Source: Candidatus Krumholzibacteriota bacterium
GTDB lineage: Bacteria > Krumholzibacteriota > Krumholzibacteriia > JAJRXK01
DNA: 64,000 bases
Assembly (NCBI GenBank): GCA_024276305.1
Contig: JAJRXK010000023.1
Coordinates: 42,595-106,594, forward strand
Reading direction: 5' to 3'
Position 1 is the first letter of the stretch. Each line of letters starts with the position of its first letter. Of this stretch, positions 36,416 to 45,425 are shown in pieces. Below the pieces are notes generated by a model. It saw nothing but the letters and a program-made list of their open reading frames with translations, ran no database searches and had not been told where the DNA came from. A program made the translations under genes and the position numbers.

Positions 36416-39001
36416 TCAGTTGTCGGAGAGGCGTTGATCGCACTTGGCGATCTCTCCATCGAGCATGTCGATGACCCCCTCATCTCTCACTGCAAGGAGC
36501 CCTGCGGTTTTCAGGTCGACCATCATCGTTCGACTCTTGCGGTAGCAGTCCAAGGCCGCCACCAATTCCGTGTGCTTGGTCGAAGCGGTGGCATCCACTT
36601 CGTCCGCGAGTCCTGCATGCAATTTCCCGAGGAAATAATAGGACACTGCGACCGCCCGCCCGGCCTCGGCGTCGTCCGGTCGCTCGGTTGCAATGCCGAG
36701 AAACAACCGATTGGCCTCTTGGTGGAGAGGCAAGGCCTCGTCGGTGCGTCCAAGATGGCGCAGGGCCGATCCGGTCATGTCCAGTGCGGTCGCGACTTCG
36801 CGTTGGTAGGCCAAGGATTCGGGCTTTCCCGCTGCCACCCGACGGCGGATTGCGAGCATCTCCTCGAAGTGGGCAAGGGCGGCCTCATGGTCCCCTTCCG
36901 CACCCCGCAGACGACCCAAGAAGTGATGGGTCGACGATGCGTTGAGTTGCAGAGTCACATTGCGGGGATCGGTACGAATCAGGTCTGTCCAGATCGGCAA
37001 CGCAGCCTCGAGTTCGGCGCCGGCGCGGTCGCGCATTCCTAGCTGGTCCAGGGCGCGACCCAGATTCAGCCGAGCCCCGCCCAGCATGGCCCGCTGGAAC
37101 TGGCCCTCGGGTCGAGCCTGAATCTCTGCTTCGAGGAGTGGCACTTGAGCCTCGAGGACCGACAGGGCCTTCTCCGCTTGTCCGGTGTAGCGGTAGACCT
37201 GACCCAGGTCCACGCGGGTCGAGATCAGGGCGGTGCTCAGATCTCGATCTTCGGGGTACACCCGAACCAACTCCTCGAGTTCGGATCTCGCGGCTTCGTA
37301 ATGGTCGATCGCCTCATCGAAGGCCGCGGCTCGTTCGAGAGTGCGTGCGAAGCTCTTGTGAATGATGTAGCGCCGCGGCACTTGCAGGGGATCCGTGTCG
37401 AGCTTTTCGCGCAGGACCAGCGCCGAATCGTAGTGGGCTCGCGAAGTCTGGAGGTCGTCGAAGTGCCGACTGATATTCCCCTGGGTCAGTTGGGCTTCGG
37501 CCTCGAGGAGAAGGAGGTCGTCATCTGGCACGATCCGGGAGAGGAGGTCGTTGACGATCGCCACTCCTCGGAGACTGCTTTCGCGGCCGGCGTCGGGGTC
37601 GCCCAGGCTGGAGACCGAGGGGTCTCCTTGGAGTGACGCAATTCTGAAGTAGCCGCGCGCGATGTCCCGAGCCAAGGCCGGGTCACCGTGCTCTCGAGTG
37701 TTGAGGGCATCCAGGTAGTCCAGAGCGGTGCTCACCATCTTCTCTCGAGCGGCGGTCGGGCCTTGAGTGTCCACGGCGTCGTAGATCTCATAGAGAAAGG
37801 TCGTCGCGAGCTCGTGGACATCGTCGAAGCGCTCTTCGGCGAGGGCGTGTTGTTCGTTGGCTTGGATCGCGAAGCGCAGGCTGACCGCGGTGGCCACGAC
37901 CATCAGCAACAGGAAGCAGATGGCCCACGCCACCCCGATTCGGTTACGACGCAGAAACTTGCGGGCGAGATAGCCGGCAGATGCGGGCACCGCGGTCAGG
38001 GGAAGGTCGACCCGATGCCGTCTCAGATCCTCCGATAGATTCTCGACCGAAGAATATCGAAGCTCGGGATCGATCTGTACGGCGCGCTCGATGATCGCGC
38101 GGAGATCTTGGGAAAGGGTCGACAGATCACCGTCGGCTTCGCCGGTCAAGATCTTGCGAAGAACCACTCCGAGGGAATAGACATCCGCGGCCGTCGTCAC
38201 CGGTGCGAACGAAGCCTGCTCGGGACTGGAGTAACGAGGGGTGAAGGGACGGAGGGTCATCGGATCGGAAACGCGGTCTCGAGATTCCCCGCTGTCGAGG
38301 ACTTCGGAGATGCCGAAGTCCAGAAGCTTCACCCTTCCCCGAGCATCCACGAGAATGTTGCTGGGCTTGAGGTCGCGGTGTACGACGAGGTTTCGGTGGG
38401 CATGCTGGACCGCTCGGCAGGCCTCTCGAAAGAGTTCGATCCGTGCGTTCTGATCGAGCTGCTGTTGTTCGCAATGCGTATCGATGGGCAGGCCCTCGAC
38501 GTACTCCATCACGATGTAGGGCCGTCCATCGTCGGTCACTCCACCGTCGTAGAGTCGGGCGATGTTCGGATGCTCCATGTCGGACAGGATCTGACGCTCG
38601 TGTTGGAAGCGTCCCAGCAGTTCCTTCGTCGCGAGGTCGGCATGCAGAATCTTGATGGCCACGAGCTTGTGGAACTCGTCGTCATCACGTCGGCCCAGAT
38701 AGACCCCCCCCATTCCACCGGATCCAATCAGTCGCTCGAGGACGTAGACCCCCACTCGTTCTCCCAGCAGATCCTCGGGATCTGCTGGGGAAGAGGAGAT
38801 CTGGTGGAGAGCGTCCCCAAGAATGGGCGCATCGAGGAATCCTTCCGCGGTCTCACTTGCCGCAAGCAGCTCCTCGACATCGCGACACAACTCGTGGTCA
38901 CTGCCGCAGAATTCTCGGAGGGCGGATTCGCGATCCGGGGCAGGCAGCTCCATGAGATCGAAAAAGATCTCTCGGGCCCAACGGTATCGGTGCGTGCTCA
39001 A
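36416..39001 (-). CDS. Membrane Ser/Thr protein kinase with C-terminal TPR region (kinase A)
   Basis: An 861-aa Hanks-type kinase. The N-terminal 80 residues form the helical cap usual in this subfamily. Kinase domain about 90-360: glycine loop IGSGGMGGVYLG, K117 (VAIKIL), HRDLKPSN (D210) and DFG (D228), all catalytic residues present. One transmembrane helix at about 355-378, then TPRs to the end. The start is TTG 39001, inferred because GAAGGA lies upstream and it overlaps the sigma-factor stop as TTGA; an in-frame upstream start would extend into the sigma gene. Sigma factor plus kinase pairs of this build are common in planctomycetes and Eisenbacteria-like genomes. Probably senses an external signal through the TPR part. 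Confidence 0.88.
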   Translation of the reverse strand: MSTHRYRWAREIFFDLMELPAPDRESALREFCGSDHELCRDVEELLAASETAEGFLDAPILGDALHQISSSPADPEDLLGERVGVYVLERLIGSGGMGGVYLGRRDDDEFHKLVAIKILHADLATKELLGRFQHERQILSDMEHPNIARLYDGGVTDDGRPYIVMEYVEGLPIDTHCEQQQLDQNARIELFREACRAVQHAHRNLVVHRDLKPSNILVDARGRVKLLDFGISEVLDSGESRDRVSDPMTLRPFTPRYSSPEQASFAPVTTAADVYSLGVVLRKILTGEADGDLSTLSQDLRAIIERAVQIDPELRYSSVENLSEDLRRHRVDLPLTAVPASAGYLARKFLRRNRIGVAWAICFLLLMVVATAVSLRFAIQANEQHALAEERFDDVHELATTFLYEIYDAVDTQGPTAAREKMVSTALDYLDALNTREHGDPALARDIARGYFRIASLQGDPSVSSLGDPDAGRESSLRGVAIVNDLLSRIVPDDDLLLLEAEAQLTQGNISRHFDDLQTSRAHYDSALVLREKLDTDPLQVPRRYIIHKSFARTLERAAAFDEAIDHYEAARSELEELVRVYPEDRDLSTALISTRVDLGQVYRYTGQAEKALSVLEAQVPLLEAEIQARPEGQFQRAMLGGARLNLGRALDQLGMRDRAGAELEAALPIWTDLIRTDPRNVTLQLNASSTHHFLGRLRGAEGDHEAALAHFEEMLAIRRRVAAGKPESLAYQREVATALDMTGSALRHLGRTDEALPLHQEANRLFLGIATERPDDAEAGRAVAVSYYFLGKLHAGLADEVDATASTKHTELVAALDCYRKSRTMMVDLKTAGLLAVRDEGVIDMLDGEIAKCDQRLSDN

Positions 39002-39591
39002 GTCGTTCCTTCGTGATTCGGTTCGGGCCGGTCGGAGAGTTCCCGGTAGAGCCAGGTTCGAGCATGGACCCAACGGCGACGAACCGTACGCTCGTTGATG
39101 CCCAGAACTTCAGCGATTTCGACATGAGTCAGGCCGCCCAAGAATCGCATCTCCACGACCTGAGCGCCGGCAGCATCCATCTTGGCGAGGGAATTGAGGG
39201 CATCGTCCAGACCGACCAGGGAAGTCTCGGGAAGATCAGCGGCCACGGTGGTGACTTCATCGAGAGAGAGGGGCCGCTCTCCACTGCCCCGCCGGGCGGC
39301 GGAGCGGCGTCGAGCGTGGTCCACGAGGATCCGACGAATGGCCATGGAGGCCAGCGCGAAGAAATGAGCCCGGCTCTTCCAGTCCGTCTTCCGCTGGTCC
39401 ACCAGGCGCAGATAGGCTTCGTGAACCAGGGCGGTGCACTGCAAAGTGTGGTCGGCGCGTTCTCCACGGAGGATACTCCGAGCCAGGACGCGCAACTCGT
39501 CGTAGACCACCGGTAGAATGCGATCGAGCGCATCCGCGTCGTCGTGGTCGATGTCGTGGAGAAGCTGGGTCAGATCTTTGTCCTGGGGCAT
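38998..39591 (-). CDS. ECF-type sigma factor of the kinase-associated (X6-like) group, partner of kinase A
   Basis: A 197-aa sigma factor. 'LPVVYDELRVLARSILRGER', 'HTLQCTALVHEAYLRLVDQ' and 'RAHFFALASMAIRRILVDHA' are hallmarks of the planctomycete-type ECF group usually found beside Ser/Thr kinases. Region 4 ends 'LTHVEIAEVLGINERTVRRR'. Its stop overlaps the kinase start by four bases. Expected role: transcription output controlled by phosphorylation from kinase A. Confidence 0.88.
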   Translation of the reverse strand: MPQDKDLTQLLHDIDHDDADALDRILPVVYDELRVLARSILRGERADHTLQCTALVHEAYLRLVDQRKTDWKSRAHFFALASMAIRRILVDHARRRSAARRGSGERPLSLDEVTTVAADLPETSLVGLDDALNSLAKMDAAGAQVVEMRFLGGLTHVEIAEVLGINERTVRRRWVHARTWLYRELSDRPEPNHEGTT

Positions 39592-39664
39592 CGATCAATT
39601 CTATGCGCCGGGCGAGATCACTGTCAAATCCCGGGCTGCCTCGCGGGCTCGCCGGAAAGCACAT

Positions 39665-39693
39665 AGTATAGGAGACCACGCCCAGGGAACGAA
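39665..39693 (-). promoter_or_regulatory. Weak candidate promoter for the sigma/kinase A operon
   Basis: On the minus strand TTCGTT, 17 bases, TATACT (39670-39665). The -10 box is good (5 of 6), the -35 poor. It lies 74 bases before the sigma start. Confidence 0.3.
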
Positions 39694-39730
39694 TCCTCGT
39701 CGGGCCTGCCCACCCGCTCCGGTGACCGCC

Positions 39731-40153
39731 ATGGCCATGATCGTTCGAAGCACGTCGTCTCCGCAGCTGCGGCGCTCGGTGCGGGTGCTCCTAGTGGTGC
39801 TCGGTGTTCTGCTGACCGCGGTCGGAGCGGTCGGAATCGCACTTCCGCTGTTGCCGGGCATGCCCTTTCTGATTCTGGCTGCGGGGTGTTTCGCCCGCTC
39901 CAACGATCGATGCTACCGCTGGCTCCTCGGACATCGGATCTTGGGCCCGCCACTCGAGGCTTGGCGTGAAGCCCGGCGAATCCCCCGGTGGGTGAAGCCG
40001 AGGGCCATCGGCGCCGTGATCATCGCCTTCAGTCTCAGCGCCTGGCTGGCCCTCGATGCGGCATGGATGCGGGCGTTGTGGATGGCCGCAGGTCTGGCCG
40101 TTTCCCTGTTCATCGCCCGCCTGCCGACTTACGACCCTCCGAAAGTGCCCTGA
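39731..40153 (+). CDS. DUF454 (YbaN-family) inner-membrane protein
   Basis: A 140-aa membrane protein. The family signature is clear: 'GIALPLLPGMPFLILAAGCF' then 'ARSNDRCYRWLLGH' and 'GPPLEAWREARRIP', followed by two further hydrophobic helices. This matches the YbaN/DUF454 layout; function of the family is unknown. ATG 39731 is chosen; an ATG two codons later is equally possible. It is divergent from the sigma/kinase A operon and ends 7 bases from the convergent tricorn-type gene. Confidence 0.85.
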   Translation: MAMIVRSTSSPQLRRSVRVLLVVLGVLLTAVGAVGIALPLLPGMPFLILAAGCFARSNDRCYRWLLGHRILGPPLEAWREARRIPRWVKPRAIGAVIIAFSLSAWLALDAAWMRALWMAAGLAVSLFIARLPTYDPPKVP

Positions 40154-40160
40154 GCCGGGA

Positions 40161-43100
40161 TCATTCCGGTCGTCGAACGCGGACCGGATCCGCGGGTTGG
40201 GGCAAGAGCTCGACCGCCTCGGTCTTCAACTTCTCGAGAGCGATGCGGACCGCGGCTTCGAGTTGGGGGTCATGGCCTTCGGCGACGGCGGCCGGATCCT
40301 GCTCGATTTCGACATCGGGGGCGACGCCTTCGTTCTCGACCGCCCAGTTTCCGTCGGTGTCGTAGAACCCTCCGCGCGGCGCGGTCATGAATCCGCCGTC
40401 GATGAGTTCCGGCACATCCCAGATGCCGACCAGCCCTCCCCAGGTTCGCGTGCCGACGAGGGGGCCGATCTCCATCTTGCGGAACATGTAGGGGAGCATG
40501 TCGCCGCCGGAACCGGACATTTCGTTGATGAGCATCACCTTGGGCCCCCAGAGTGCGGCGTTGGGCGCGGTCCATGATTGTCGATTCCCGACGGGGTTGT
40601 TGAAATAGCCCAAGAGCTTGCGCGACATGAGATCGACCATGTAGTCGGCGATCGACCCACCGTGATTGAATCGTTCGTCGATGATCGCTCCCTTGCGGTC
40701 CTGCTGGGCAAAGTAGTAACGCGTGAAGGAGGTGTAGCCTCCGAAGCCCGTATCCGGCACCCAGAGGTAGGCGAGTTTGCCATCGGAAAGCTCGGCGACC
40801 CGGCGGCGATTGGATTCGACCCAATCCCGCGCCCGTAGTCCGATCTCGTCCGGGACGGGAACGACGGCGACCTTGCGTGAGCCCTCGGAGCTTGGTCTGT
40901 CGTTGAGCGTCAGGACCACCTGTCGCCCAGCACTTCGGTCGAAGGCGGCGTAGAAGTTCTCCGCGGGGTCGAGCTCGTGCCCATTGACCGCGAGAATGTA
41001 GTCTCCCACCTTGGCATCGATGCCTGGACCGCTGAGCGGGGCATCCAAGCCCGGATTCCAGCTCTCCCCATCGTAGATGTGACCGATGCGATAGTGGCCC
41101 TTCGAGACCACGATGTCGGCTCCGAGAAGACCAATGGGTACGGTGTCGACCTCGGGAAGGTCTCCGCCGCCGGTGAAGGAATGCCCAACCGAGGTCTCGC
41201 CGCCCAGAATGTCGAGAATGTAGGTGAGGTCACTTCGATGCCGGACGTGATCGACCCAAGCGCCGTAGGCCCGGTGAGCCCATTCCATATCGAGGCCGTG
41301 GACGTTCTTGACGTAGAAGAAATCACGCTGAAAGCGCCAGGCCTCGTGGAAAATCTGCCGCCATTCGGCAGCAGGGTCCACCTTCATACGCAATTTCGAG
41401 AGATCGAGCTGTCCGTCCCCGGGGCCGGGACTGCCGCCAGCATCCACAATCGAGAAGTCTCCTCCTGCGGTCATCAGCAGGAGCTTCTCACCGTTCGCAG
41501 AAATCACGTAGCCACTTACTCCCGCGGTGACCTGGTTGTCCTCTCGCTCCTCCATGTCAAAGCGATGCAGGGTCATGCCGTCGGCATTCGGAATCTGCTC
41601 GGTGAAGAAGACCATGCCCTCGTTGCCGGTGCGCAGATCACTGTAGGGTCGCGGAGGCAATTCCAGCGCGAGGATGCGCTGGTCGAGTCCGTCGAAGTCG
41701 ATGGTCACGGTGACTGCGGAATCCTCCTCGGCGGCCTCTTCCTCCGAAGTGCCTTCGTCGCCGGCGTTTTCGGCGGGGACTTCCTCGTCGTCACTCTCAG
41801 GTGCGAAGGGTGAGGCCTCGTCGGCGCTGAGGACTGCGACGTAGACCGAATAGTTCAGAGGGCGATTGTAGGAGCTCATGTCGAGCCACCCCACATTCAT
41901 GCCATAGTCGGTACTGGCCAGGAAGTAGAGATACTTGCCGTTGCGATCGAAGGCCGGGTCGTGGGCATCCGACAGACCATCCGTGAGTTGCCGGCTCTTC
42001 TTCGAATCGAGCGCGTAGACGAAGATCGCGTTGAATTGGTTGGGCAGGCGACGACTGTAGGCCACCCACTTCGAATCCGGTGACCACATCGGATGGATGA
42101 GCCGGGTGGGGGGCGCGAAGCCTTCGTCGTCGATGCGCCGGGCCTCGCCGCTCTCGATGTCCAGGATCCACAGGGCTCGACCGGCGTTGGTATAGGCGAG
42201 GTACTCGCTATTGGGGGACCAGGCCGGGGTGTAGAAGAAGTCGGGATCTTTCAGGGAGATCCTTCGTCGCTGCTCACCGAACTGATCGCAGAGGACCAGC
42301 TCGTAGTCTCCGGAGCGATCGGAGAAGTAAGCGATCCATTGCCCGTCCGGGGACCAGCTCGGCGTGCGATCTGCCGCCCCCGAGTCCTGACTCAGGTTGC
42401 GGACATCCCCGTTCTCGGCCGGGACGGTGAAGATCTCCCCCCGCGCTTCGAAGAGGGCTCGCTTGCCCGAAGGCGAGATCTCTGCGTTGCGGATGTACTT
42501 CTGGACATTGGTCCAGTGCGGACGGGCCAGGGGGAAATCCCCGTGGAGGGTGATGTGCAGTTGACGAGCTTCGCCGCCACGACCGTCCATCACGTAGAGA
42601 TATCCACCATTCTCGAAGATCAGCGTCCGGTCGTCGCCCTCGAGCTGCTTGCAGTCGAACTCCTTGAAGAAGGTGCGTTGCTCGAGCTTCTCGGTGCGGA
42701 GATCATAGGCCCACACATTGTGAGCAAAGTCGCGGTCGCTCAGAAAGAAGATGGTCGATTCGATCCACACTGGTTGAATGTCGTTGCTGCCCTCCCATGG
42801 AATCCGTCGCGTGCTCAGGTCGCTGAGCTTCGCAATGCGGATGGGCTGAGCCTGTCCTCCTCGGTAGTTGCGAAACTCGGACTCCCAAGGATCGACCATT
42901 TGATAGGCCAGGGACTCTCCATCGGGGGAGAACTTCCCGGTGGCCGCTCGGGGGAGCCCGAGAGCCTGGGGCATCCCACCTTCGATACCGATGGTCCAGA
43001 GGCGGGGCCAGGGACGAGGCGCGTTGATGCGCCCCGAAGCGAAGACGATCTTCCCGTCTGGGGTCCAACCCTCGACCAAGTCCGCGCCGGGGTGCCAGGT

Positions 43101-43412
43101 CAGTCGCTGCGGACGACCGCCCCGGGTATCGACTAGGTAGACATCGGTATTGCCGTCGTACTGGCCAGAGAAGGCGACCATCGTACCGTCGGGCGAGAAG
43201 TGCGGCTGGGTCTCTGCGCCTTCGAAGGTCGTGAGTCTCCGTGCTTCGCCTCCGGCTCTCGCTGTGATCCAGATGTCGTTGGCGTAGACGAAGACTACAT
43301 GCTCCGCACTGATGTCGGGACTCCGCAGAAGCCGGGCTTCGTCTTGGGCCAGGGCAGGCATGGCAGCGAGCAGAAGGCACAGCAATGCCCCTGCCAGTCG
43401 GAAGGGTTGCAT
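40161..43412 (-). CDS. Tricorn-type S41 serine protease, exported
   Basis: A 1083-aa protein with a signal peptide (about 1-22, ends PALAQ). Layout matches tricorn: a propeller of WD40-like 'FSPDG' repeats (about 35-330), a second propeller (about 330-660) with an acidic linker (DDEEVPAENAGDEG, about 535-570), a C1-like helical region, a PDZ-like domain (about 760-850) and the S41 core. H744 (TSVGHSF) and S968 (EMSGSGGD) match the tricorn catalytic His and Ser. The signal peptide suggests periplasmic action, whereas archaeal tricorn is cytoplasmic. It degrades peptides in characterised members. GGGAG precedes ATG 43412. No operon partner. Confidence 0.9.
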   Translation of the reverse strand: MQPFRLAGALLCLLLAAMPALAQDEARLLRSPDISAEHVVFVYANDIWITARAGGEARRLTTFEGAETQPHFSPDGTMVAFSGQYDGNTDVYLVDTRGGRPQRLTWHPGADLVEGWTPDGKIVFASGRINAPRPWPRLWTIGIEGGMPQALGLPRAATGKFSPDGESLAYQMVDPWESEFRNYRGGQAQPIRIAKLSDLSTRRIPWEGSNDIQPVWIESTIFFLSDRDFAHNVWAYDLRTEKLEQRTFFKEFDCKQLEGDDRTLIFENGGYLYVMDGRGGEARQLHITLHGDFPLARPHWTNVQKYIRNAEISPSGKRALFEARGEIFTVPAENGDVRNLSQDSGAADRTPSWSPDGQWIAYFSDRSGDYELVLCDQFGEQRRRISLKDPDFFYTPAWSPNSEYLAYTNAGRALWILDIESGEARRIDDEGFAPPTRLIHPMWSPDSKWVAYSRRLPNQFNAIFVYALDSKKSRQLTDGLSDAHDPAFDRNGKYLYFLASTDYGMNVGWLDMSSYNRPLNYSVYVAVLSADEASPFAPESDDEEVPAENAGDEGTSEEEAAEEDSAVTVTIDFDGLDQRILALELPPRPYSDLRTGNEGMVFFTEQIPNADGMTLHRFDMEEREDNQVTAGVSGYVISANGEKLLLMTAGGDFSIVDAGGSPGPGDGQLDLSKLRMKVDPAAEWRQIFHEAWRFQRDFFYVKNVHGLDMEWAHRAYGAWVDHVRHRSDLTYILDILGGETSVGHSFTGGGDLPEVDTVPIGLLGADIVVSKGHYRIGHIYDGESWNPGLDAPLSGPGIDAKVGDYILAVNGHELDPAENFYAAFDRSAGRQVVLTLNDRPSSEGSRKVAVVPVPDEIGLRARDWVESNRRRVAELSDGKLAYLWVPDTGFGGYTSFTRYYFAQQDRKGAIIDERFNHGGSIADYMVDLMSRKLLGYFNNPVGNRQSWTAPNAALWGPKVMLINEMSGSGGDMLPYMFRKMEIGPLVGTRTWGGLVGIWDVPELIDGGFMTAPRGGFYDTDGNWAVENEGVAPDVEIEQDPAAVAEGHDPQLEAAVRIALEKLKTEAVELLPQPADPVRVRRPE

Positions 43413-43937
43413 TCCGATCTCCCGGGTAGGCGGTTGGCGACGTGATCGGTCGCGGTCGGTCGGGCGATCGAGCTTGTGCGCTTCGGGCTCGGTTGTCAAT
43501 GGGGAGGGACGGAGCGAGGGCCGGACCACCGAGAGCCTCGATTCGGACCCGCTGGCTCGCGAGGGAGTGGAGATCGGCGGCCCGGCAGGATCGAGCGTAG
43601 TGTCTGTTCGTGCAACGCCGGATTTGGCGACGAGGCTCAGCGCGATGAGATCCTGATCGTGTTCGGACCGTAGCATGGGTGTCTCGAGCTTGACATTGAA
43701 ACTCAGGTCTCCTTCTCCGACTTGCCAGAATGTGATGTCGCTGGTTGTTGCGAATCACTCGTTGCTGAAGATCCTCGTGGAGGCGATCGACGGAGAAGAG
43801 GGCGACGATCGTTGCATACGCATCGCGGCAGCTCGGCAGCCGCCGCGAAAAATGCCACCGAAGCGTTCCTGACGGTATTGCGGGACGGAAGACCCGGTTG
43901 AGAAGAAGTGGTAAGAACGCCGTGCAGGGCCACGATG
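43413..43937. other. Intergenic stretch without recognised gene
   Basis: Short open frames on both strands lack ribosome sites and protein-like composition. The upstream extension of the tricorn frame to 43676 is low-complexity. The stretch should contain the tricorn promoter, but I cannot pick one. Confidence 0.45.
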
Positions 43938-43946
43938 TGATATACT
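43938..43946 (+). promoter_or_regulatory. Extended -10 promoter candidate for the exported protein at 44015
   Basis: TGATATACT: TG, one base, then TATACT (5 of 6). No clear -35 box. Leader of about 62 bases to the ATG. Confidence 0.45.
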
Positions 43947-44014
43947 TCCGCGAATCGTCGTCGCCCGAGCTATTGGGAGGACCATCCCCGAACCGATTTC
44001 CGCGGAGGACAGTC

Positions 44015-44677
44015 ATGAAGCGCCTACACCCCAGCCACCCACCATCTTGGATGAATACCTCGGCGATTGTTTTTGTTGCTGCGCTTCTCGTGTCGGACGG
44101 GGCGGTGCTCGCCGGAACGATCACTGGTTACGCGGGCGCGTCCGGTGCCGGCTTGGGCGTGGTGACTTTCGGCGCGGTTTCCACTCCCGGAGCGGGCAAT
44201 GATGACGTGGCCGGAGCCTCACCCAACACGGTTGTCATCACGCAAAAGCGCTTCGACACGTTCAACGGCATCTGGACAATATTCGACGTGGCCTCCAACG
44301 GGCTCCCGGCCACGGAATACCAGGTGACCGAGACGGTCACCAACAACACGGGCGGTATCTGGATCGGCTACCAAGTGATGCTCGGTACGGGGACCGACTC
44401 GGGGTGGGTTCAGCAGGCGCTGGGCACTGGGCTCGACTTCGACCTACCGGACGACAACTCGCCCCGCAGCTTTTCCGTGTTGCCGACGATCGTCTACGAC
44501 GAAGTGACGATCGACGCCGTCGGTGGGACGATTCTTCCCGGCGAAACGCACGTATTCACCTACGCGATCGATGTTCCTGACGGCATGACGCAGTTTACGA
44601 TCCGCACGTCGCCCCGCATGTTCGTTGTTCCGGTGGAGGAAAAGACGTGGGGGATCATCAAGACGTTGTTTCGTTAG
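44015..44677 (+). CDS. Exported protein of unknown function
   Basis: A 220-aa protein with an internalised signal segment (about 15-33, ends VLAG). The mature part is one beta-rich domain ('QVTETVTNNTGGIWIGYQVM', 'LPGETHVFTYAIDVPDGM'), a pattern resembling anchor-type exported proteins of environmental bacteria, but no C-terminal sorting motif is visible. GGAGG lies six bases before the ATG. Composition is slightly less GC-rich than its neighbours, and a decayed transposase lies downstream, so acquisition by transfer is possible. Confidence 0.7.
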   Translation: MKRLHPSHPPSWMNTSAIVFVAALLVSDGAVLAGTITGYAGASGAGLGVVTFGAVSTPGAGNDDVAGASPNTVVITQKRFDTFNGIWTIFDVASNGLPATEYQVTETVTNNTGGIWIGYQVMLGTGTDSGWVQQALGTGLDFDLPDDNSPRSFSVLPTIVYDEVTIDAVGGTILPGETHVFTYAIDVPDGMTQFTIRTSPRMFVVPVEEKTWGIIKTLFR

Positions 44678-45045
44678 GGTCGGAGGCGACAGCGGAGCGA
44701 AACGACTGTTGCGGCGTTGTCAGCCGCGGTGGCATGCGCAAAGATACCATGGAGCCTGGGCTTTTGGGGTAAGGTCCGGCTGCCAGATTCTTCTTTGGCG
44801 GATGCCCTCATGGGTGTCGGGGCGAGGAAAGGTGCCCTCAGTGCGGTTGGCTTCTTCCTGTGTTCTCCTTCGGAAGAACGATAGAGGGTCCGGCAGGACC
44901 GACCGTGGTCACCCACGAACAGGGTTGTTTTGCGAAGGCGGAGAGTTCCACACCGCCAGTGCCGCGAGCGAACGCGGTTTTTCGCAGTGGTGACCCTCCC
45001 CAGGCGACGAACCCAGCGACACAACGCCCGGTTATACCGTCCCCC

Positions 45046-45226
45046 TCAGAGACTGGAGAGCTTCAGGGTGAGCCGTCCGCCGGGGAATTGCAGCAGTCCC
45101 GATCGCCGAGATCTGCGGACTCACCATGAGGTTATGAGCCATCGCCGAGTACTCCCGGTGCCCATCGTCAGGGTCGAACAGGTCGAGCTGATAGTTCTTC
45201 TGACTTTCGGGCCGATCTTCGAACAG
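45046..45226 (-). pseudogene. Decayed IS1380-like transposase C-terminus
   Basis: On the minus strand, 45226-45125 encodes 34 residues including YQLDLFDPDDGHREYSA and MAHNLM. From memory of IS1380-family transposases this fits the 'QLDLFEPEDGHYEYSA' motif, joined after an internal deletion to the later 'FNLM' helix. After a frame change, 45114-45046 encodes RRSGLLQFPGGRLTLKLSSL and stop, resembling the family's C-terminal 'RAGLLVQPDGRQTL'. There is no intact frame, and I could not identify terminal inverted repeats. The whole gap 44678-45425 otherwise holds no gene I recognise. Confidence 0.5.
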
Positions 45227-45425
45227 TCACCGGCACCTGCGGTGGTCGAGGTCAGGAACATTGCAGGAGAGATGTCGCATGATGTGGAACTGGGTTCCGC
45301 TTCGAGAGAAAACAAGGAAACCTGATGGTCCCGGATGGGTTGAGGGCCCAATCCTTCCCCAACCACGAGCAGGACTGGCATGGATTCTCCTTGGGAGCGA
45401 AGCCCGGGTCGCCTAGTCTTCTTCC

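Noticed and set aside
43675..43872. 65-aa open frame on the plus strand in the tricorn upstream region
   Set aside because: No ribosome site, no hydrophobic pattern or motif, and no neighbour logic.
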